The notes below the pieces were generated by a model. That model was not told the DNA's origin, did not search any database, and saw only the letters and a program-made list of their open reading frames with translations. From Monosporascus cannonballus (taxonomy: Eukaryota; Ascomycota; Sordariomycetes; Xylariales), in NCBI GenBank assembly GCA_004154925.1, contig QJNS01000043.1, forward strand, positions 1-64,000: a stretch of DNA of 64,000 nucleotides. The letters run 5' to 3'. This document shows positions 60,301 to 64,000 of this stretch, in pieces. A program made the position numbers and the translations under genes. Within the stretch, counting starts at the first letter, position 1. Each line of letters opens with the position of its first letter.

Positions 60301-61230
60301 GCATAGCATTTCGAACTGGGGGAATCGGTGTGGCTGATATCTCCCGTCGTCGGCCAATCGTGGGTTCTTCATGTGCATAATTTCTTTGGGGCTGTTCCCT
60401 TGGGGCAAGCCACTTATCGTTTATTCCTAAAGGAACCTCTCAGAATCCTTGGATGAGGCCATTGTCATATGATGTTCCCACGCTACCTATGATGAGTGGG
60501 GCTGGGTATCAGCCGCCGGCGCCATGGACCTGGGTGAGGTTTCCGACCTCCCACTAGCTTCGAGAATAGCGGAACACGCCGTGCCTGATTGGGCTTGGGT
60601 ATCCCAACTTGACCTGACCCTATGCGGCTATATACTTACCGTGATCACTTTTAACGTCGAGGGACCTCTTAAACTAGGCCCTGAATTCCACAGGCCTGTA
60701 GCTGAGGTCGGCGATCCCTCTCCCCACACCATGGTACCCACGAAGTGTCTATAATCCGCGGTGTGGAGTAAGATCACGTTGACGTACTAGGGTGAGACCC
60801 CATGTTCCAATATCTACATCAACTTCATTGGACAGAATGAATCATCACGGTCCTTAGGGTTTGTGGAACAGCAGGGAGAATATTCCAAAGACAAGGATAC
60901 GGCGTGGAATCGTTGCAATGTCCCATGACGACAACCACGACCAGTGTGTGACGAAATTACGTGGAAGCGGTTTGACTACCTATCACAATGAGGAAGTCTG
61001 TGATAGCTCTTTCATAATAAGATGAGAAGATTAGAATATCTCTTGGTTCCACTGGCTCAGCTGTTGCTAGTATGGCTATTAATAGATAGCTGCTCGGATA
61101 GACGGTGTCCGAGACTGACGGGTTGACCCGGGACTACAAGGTGAACCAGTATTGTGACTTGTTGCCTCCAGCTTTTGCCGACAATGGTCTGCTCAGACTG
61201 GCAGGCCCGAGCAACTTGTCAGGGTTTAAA
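57301..61230. other. Gene-poor region containing an assembly gap
   Basis: Nearly 4 kb without a supported gene. Scattered open frames of 60-100 codons on both strands show no motifs or splice pattern. The stretch contains the gap at 59816-59825 with its G and C runs. Its left end is the promoter of the membrane protein gene. Confidence 0.5.
59800..59844. other. Assembly gap (10 N) between a G16 and a C16 run
   Basis: G run 59800-59815, N 59816-59825, AAA, C run 59829-59844. The flanks CAGAGATGTG and CACATGTCTG are also near reverse complements, so the gap sits inside an inverted repeat. Ten N is a nominal gap size. Confidence 0.95.
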
Positions 61231-61947
61231 TCACTCGGCTAGATACTCCTCCGACCAGAATGAAATCACTTTCTCTGTGTCCATGCCTAGATAGTCTGCT
61301 AACTGTGCCCGCCCGGTTGGATTAGACATCTTATCGAGCAGGTCGTGGAAACCAGATGTAACATCGGTCAGGACGTTAACTGCATGCGTTGGCAATACTT
61401 GTCTGTCAGAGCAGAATGGGAGTAGGCTACGAGCCGGGTTGGTTGCCTTGGGACGGCTACCCTTCGTGCTCAACCGACGACGGAGGGCGAACAGCGCTGT
61501 TGGCACAGCTTGAACCGAGTCCACCGGGACGACTGGCATGTCGAAGCTACCGATAAGGCTATTTTTATCAGCCATACCTGCCAGTGCAAATATAGACATC
61601 GGTTACGAAGCTTACTCTTGCTGAAGCCTCATGAGTGTTGCTGTCGGACTCTCTTGTCCATCTTCATGCTTGAGCAGGAACACGACGGCTACATCCCTCC
61701 CTCCGTTGAGATGACACAGCCGCTCAAGCCTGGCTCGTGTAACTTCGGAACCAACCTCTGTTGGTATTAAGAAGATGGCGCAGAGCACTCTCTGAGACTG
61801 TCCTGCAGGCTGCGGTAGCGGGAGTGCAACGTCGTGGGTATCGAGCCTGGTTTCTGGTTGCCTTCTTAGCGCCAGCCACTTCCTTTTTTCGAAGGTTGCA
61901 TCGGTTGTCTGCAGCATGGCAATATGTACCTCTCCATTTTGTACCAT
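61231..61947 (-). CDS. Conserved fungal protein of unknown function
   Basis: Two exons proposed: 61947-61616 and 61546-61231, about 215 residues. The intron of 69 nt uses donor GTAAGC and acceptor GGTAG, the only acceptor that keeps phase. The protein has a mixed alpha/beta look: GGRDVAVVFLLKHE, TLMRLQQE, then FDMPVVPVDSVQAVPTALFA, TNPARSLLPFCSDRQVLPTH and a C-terminus VISFWSEEYLAE. I recall similar uncharacterised fungal proteins with the same order (a strand with VVFLL, then NPA..LLPFCS, then FW..E at the end) but no function. Additional upstream exons are possible because the chosen Met has no distinctive context. Coding potential is moderate. Confidence 0.55.
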
Positions 61948-62841
61948 TGTTCCGCAGAAGCGCCAGGGGCAGTGAAGCCCAATCAGGTCGACTGCGCAGG
62001 GAGGAGCAAATCAGAGAGCTCGTCATCTTCCGGCCCCCCTCCCTTCCGTAGGCTTGGGGCTGCAGCTGCACAAATCCTGCTGAAGAATAATCTGCAGTGG
62101 CTAATTGTAGTAACAGAGTCGCTTAAAAAAGTCGAGAGGGCGGCGGAGGGTTGACCGGTCCTTGAGTTGAGCCGAGGGATATAAGTCGCGTACTTCCGGA
62201 CCCCAATGCAAGATAAGGAAACCAACCTCTCTCAGCCTGAGATAGAAACAAATTAGCTCGAGATAAAATAAATTGACTAGTCGCAGCCAAGTGGTTATTA
62301 TGAATGTTAGGTGCAGACCTAACTTGATGTGAGTGCGTAGTTGCCTCGACATTGACTGTTTAGTTGAGTAGGAAGGTGCTTCTAATCTACCTGTCCAATA
62401 TTCATACAATTAATATTAGATGTGTCTGGAGGTTCTTCGCTCGCAAAGGAAATGTTTATTTAATAGGTACATCTAGCTTTTTCTGATCCGCCCCCAACAT
62501 GTAATCTCTCCATTCTTACTACATGCCTTGCCCAGCATACCGCATCATATGAGTATGCGAATCTCGTCAGCTATTCGAACATCGTTAGAGTGGAGTGGTT
62601 CTGTTCGCGTGCGGCTACGGCGCGTAGACACCGATGCCTACCAAATCTAAGATATCCCCTATCGTCCAGAGCGGTGTGTCTAGCAAATGCATAGACATTT
62701 CCCCTATCCCGACTATAACGTCGTAGCACTGCCGGCTCCTTCATACAACCACAACCAACATTGCGGGTTAAGACGCCAAAGGCAGAACGGTTGAGCCCCT
62801 ATTCAGCAACACGCCGTCTGAGGCAGCGGTAAGGCGTAACC
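61948..62841. other. Intergenic region between two minus-strand genes
   Basis: No supported gene. May hold the 5' part of the gene ending at 61231 and the 3' flank of the OPA3-like gene. Confidence 0.45.
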
Positions 62842-63573
62842 TTAGGCAGAAGCTGGCGTCGAAGGAGTGGGCGCTGGGGGTAATAGGGGCTGCTTTGTCT
62901 TTGGGTCCTTGAAACCTCTGAGAGCGTGTTCAAGCGTTTGCACTCTGCTATGATACTGTTTCTCGGCCTCCTCGAGGTCCCTCTCCCTCTTCTCAAGCTC
63001 GTCAAAACGTTGACTAAGCTCCTTGATTTGCTCCGCATTGCTGTCAGGTTTCTGGGACTGCCTATGCGATTCATACAATATGATGCTAGCGGCGACCAGC
63101 AGTATGAAGGTGTCCCCTACGACCTCAGCAAATAAGTCGACTGCTTTCGCTTCCGGAAGTGGCCTGAATTTCCGTCTCCATACACTAATAAAGGGCAAAG
63201 TCTTCTTGATGTGGCCATCCTTGTTTGCTGCGCCGTGCCTGGCCCGGATAGCATCCTCCTTCTCCGTCTGCTCCTTGGTTTTGACCGTCGGCGTCTCGGC
63301 TTTCTCCTTTGCTTTGATTTCGGCCTCTACGTCTCGCAGGAGAGCGACCGACATGCGCATGTTCAGCTGGTGTATAGACTGGCCATATCTCGCCGCGAAC
63401 TGCCGGAAGTGGGGGTGTTCATGAGCTTGCAGCTTGATCCGATTCTTAGGCGAGGCTGCAGTCAGCGATCTGGCAGTTTGTGTAATATTGCGGGTTGGCA
63501 ATCATACAGCGCCATATTTAGAGACATGCCGGATAAACAACGAGGCGAGCTTGAAGAGTGGTAGCGCAACCAT
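62842..63573 (-). CDS. OPA3-like mitochondrial protein
   Basis: Two exons, 63573-63508 and 63444-62842; 222 residues. Exon 1 gives MVALPLFKLASLFIRHVSKY, the hydrophobic amphipathic start typical of OPA3 proteins that targets mitochondria. The acceptor CCTAAG at 63445 gives GANRIKLQAHEHPHFRQFA, matching the family core (ANRIK..A..HP.FR), followed by YGQSIHQLNMRMSVALL. A hydrophobic segment (VVGDTFILLVAASIILYESH) is in the family's conserved position, then a heptad-rich coiled coil (QRFDELEKRERDLEEAEKQY) and a Pro-rich end. Two other AG sites in the intron would break frame. The middle section is Lys/Glu-rich and variable. OPA3 is linked to mitochondrial shape and membrane homeostasis; the fungal role is not established. 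Confidence 0.9.
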
Positions 63574-64000
63574 TGCCGCCGTCTCCTCCCCCTGTTGCGC
63601 CGTTGCGCAGCGTTATCGATAGAAGAAGGCTTGGTAGCTCTAGATTGAAACCAAGGAACAAGACAAAGACTGAGTACGGAATTAGGATAGCATAGACATG
63701 TTGCCACCGATGAGTATCGTTCTTTCCGGCGACGGTGGCCTGGTTCTTCGGCATAGATCAGCCTGCAATGAAAACGAGTGATAGAGACATCTTATCCACC
63801 CGTAGCATTGTGCCCGATGAGTCTACTACGTATGTGTGTGTATGCAGGTCCAGGTGGGCAATAGGTGCCTAGTAACAATAAAGGATAACTGTGTGGGGAA
63901 CCACTGCTGTTGAGTCAAGCTCGGAAATTCGTAGCTTACGACCTACTGTTCTGATCGCTCAGTGGGCGCTCATCAGTGGACTAACTTCATACCGTTAGCG
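63574..64000. other. Upstream flank of the OPA3-like gene to window end
   Basis: Presumed promoter and leader. A frame on the minus strand (63754-63518) overlaps exon 1 in another phase and is rejected. Nothing else seen. Confidence 0.5.

Overview
The window reads as a chromosome segment of a filamentous ascomycete (Pezizomycotina, probably Sordariomycetes). The evidence is short GT-AG introns of about 48-380 nt in nearly every gene, widely spaced single genes without operons, a 14-3-3 protein of the Neurospora type, and a transposon island degraded by C-to-T and G-to-A changes, the mark of repeat-induced point mutation (RIP). Lineage is an inference from protein similarity recalled from memory; no search was run.

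Left arm (1-23.9 kb): ATP11 (F1-ATPase assembly factor, minus), a weak orphan membrane ORF, PRP39 (U1 snRNP splicing factor, plus), CCP1 (mitochondrial cytochrome c peroxidase, plus), a synaptojanin-type inositol phosphatase with SAC and 5-phosphatase domains (minus), a 14-3-3 gene (minus), a secreted class 3 lipase (minus) and a small cysteine-containing secreted protein (minus).

Transposon island (23.9-32.5 kb): an extremely AT-rich block that resolves into a nest. A TA-flanked DNA transposon with 29-bp terminal inverted repeats was split by a 7,023-bp Ty3/gypsy LTR retrotransposon on the minus strand. LTRs, polypurine tract, a 5-bp target duplication, the Gag zinc knuckle, reverse transcriptase, RNase H and integrase can all still be read, with catalytic residues and codons destroyed by RIP.

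Right arm (32.5-64 kb): NAS2 (proteasome chaperone, plus), the Ran GTPase (plus), a SERCA-type Ca2+ ATPase (plus), PUP3 (proteasome beta3, minus), a TUG/UBX protein (plus), ribosomal protein eL36 (minus), a RhoGEF (plus), an Rtc3-like SBDS-domain protein (plus), a small multi-spanning membrane protein (minus), a gene-poor stretch with an assembly gap, a conserved fungal protein of unknown function (minus) and an OPA3-like mitochondrial protein (minus).

Most genes are unrelated housekeeping genes. Two proteasome genes and two mitochondrial biogenesis or stress genes occur, but scattered rather than clustered. I found no biosynthetic cluster, CRISPR array or clearly new multi-gene system. The most notable items are the nested RIP-degraded transposons, the micro-exons of 8, 10 and 23 nt, a proteasome gene whose first coding exon is only the start codon, and an inverted G16/C16 repeat around the gap. 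Exon limits were read by eye from splice sites, reading phase and protein conservation.
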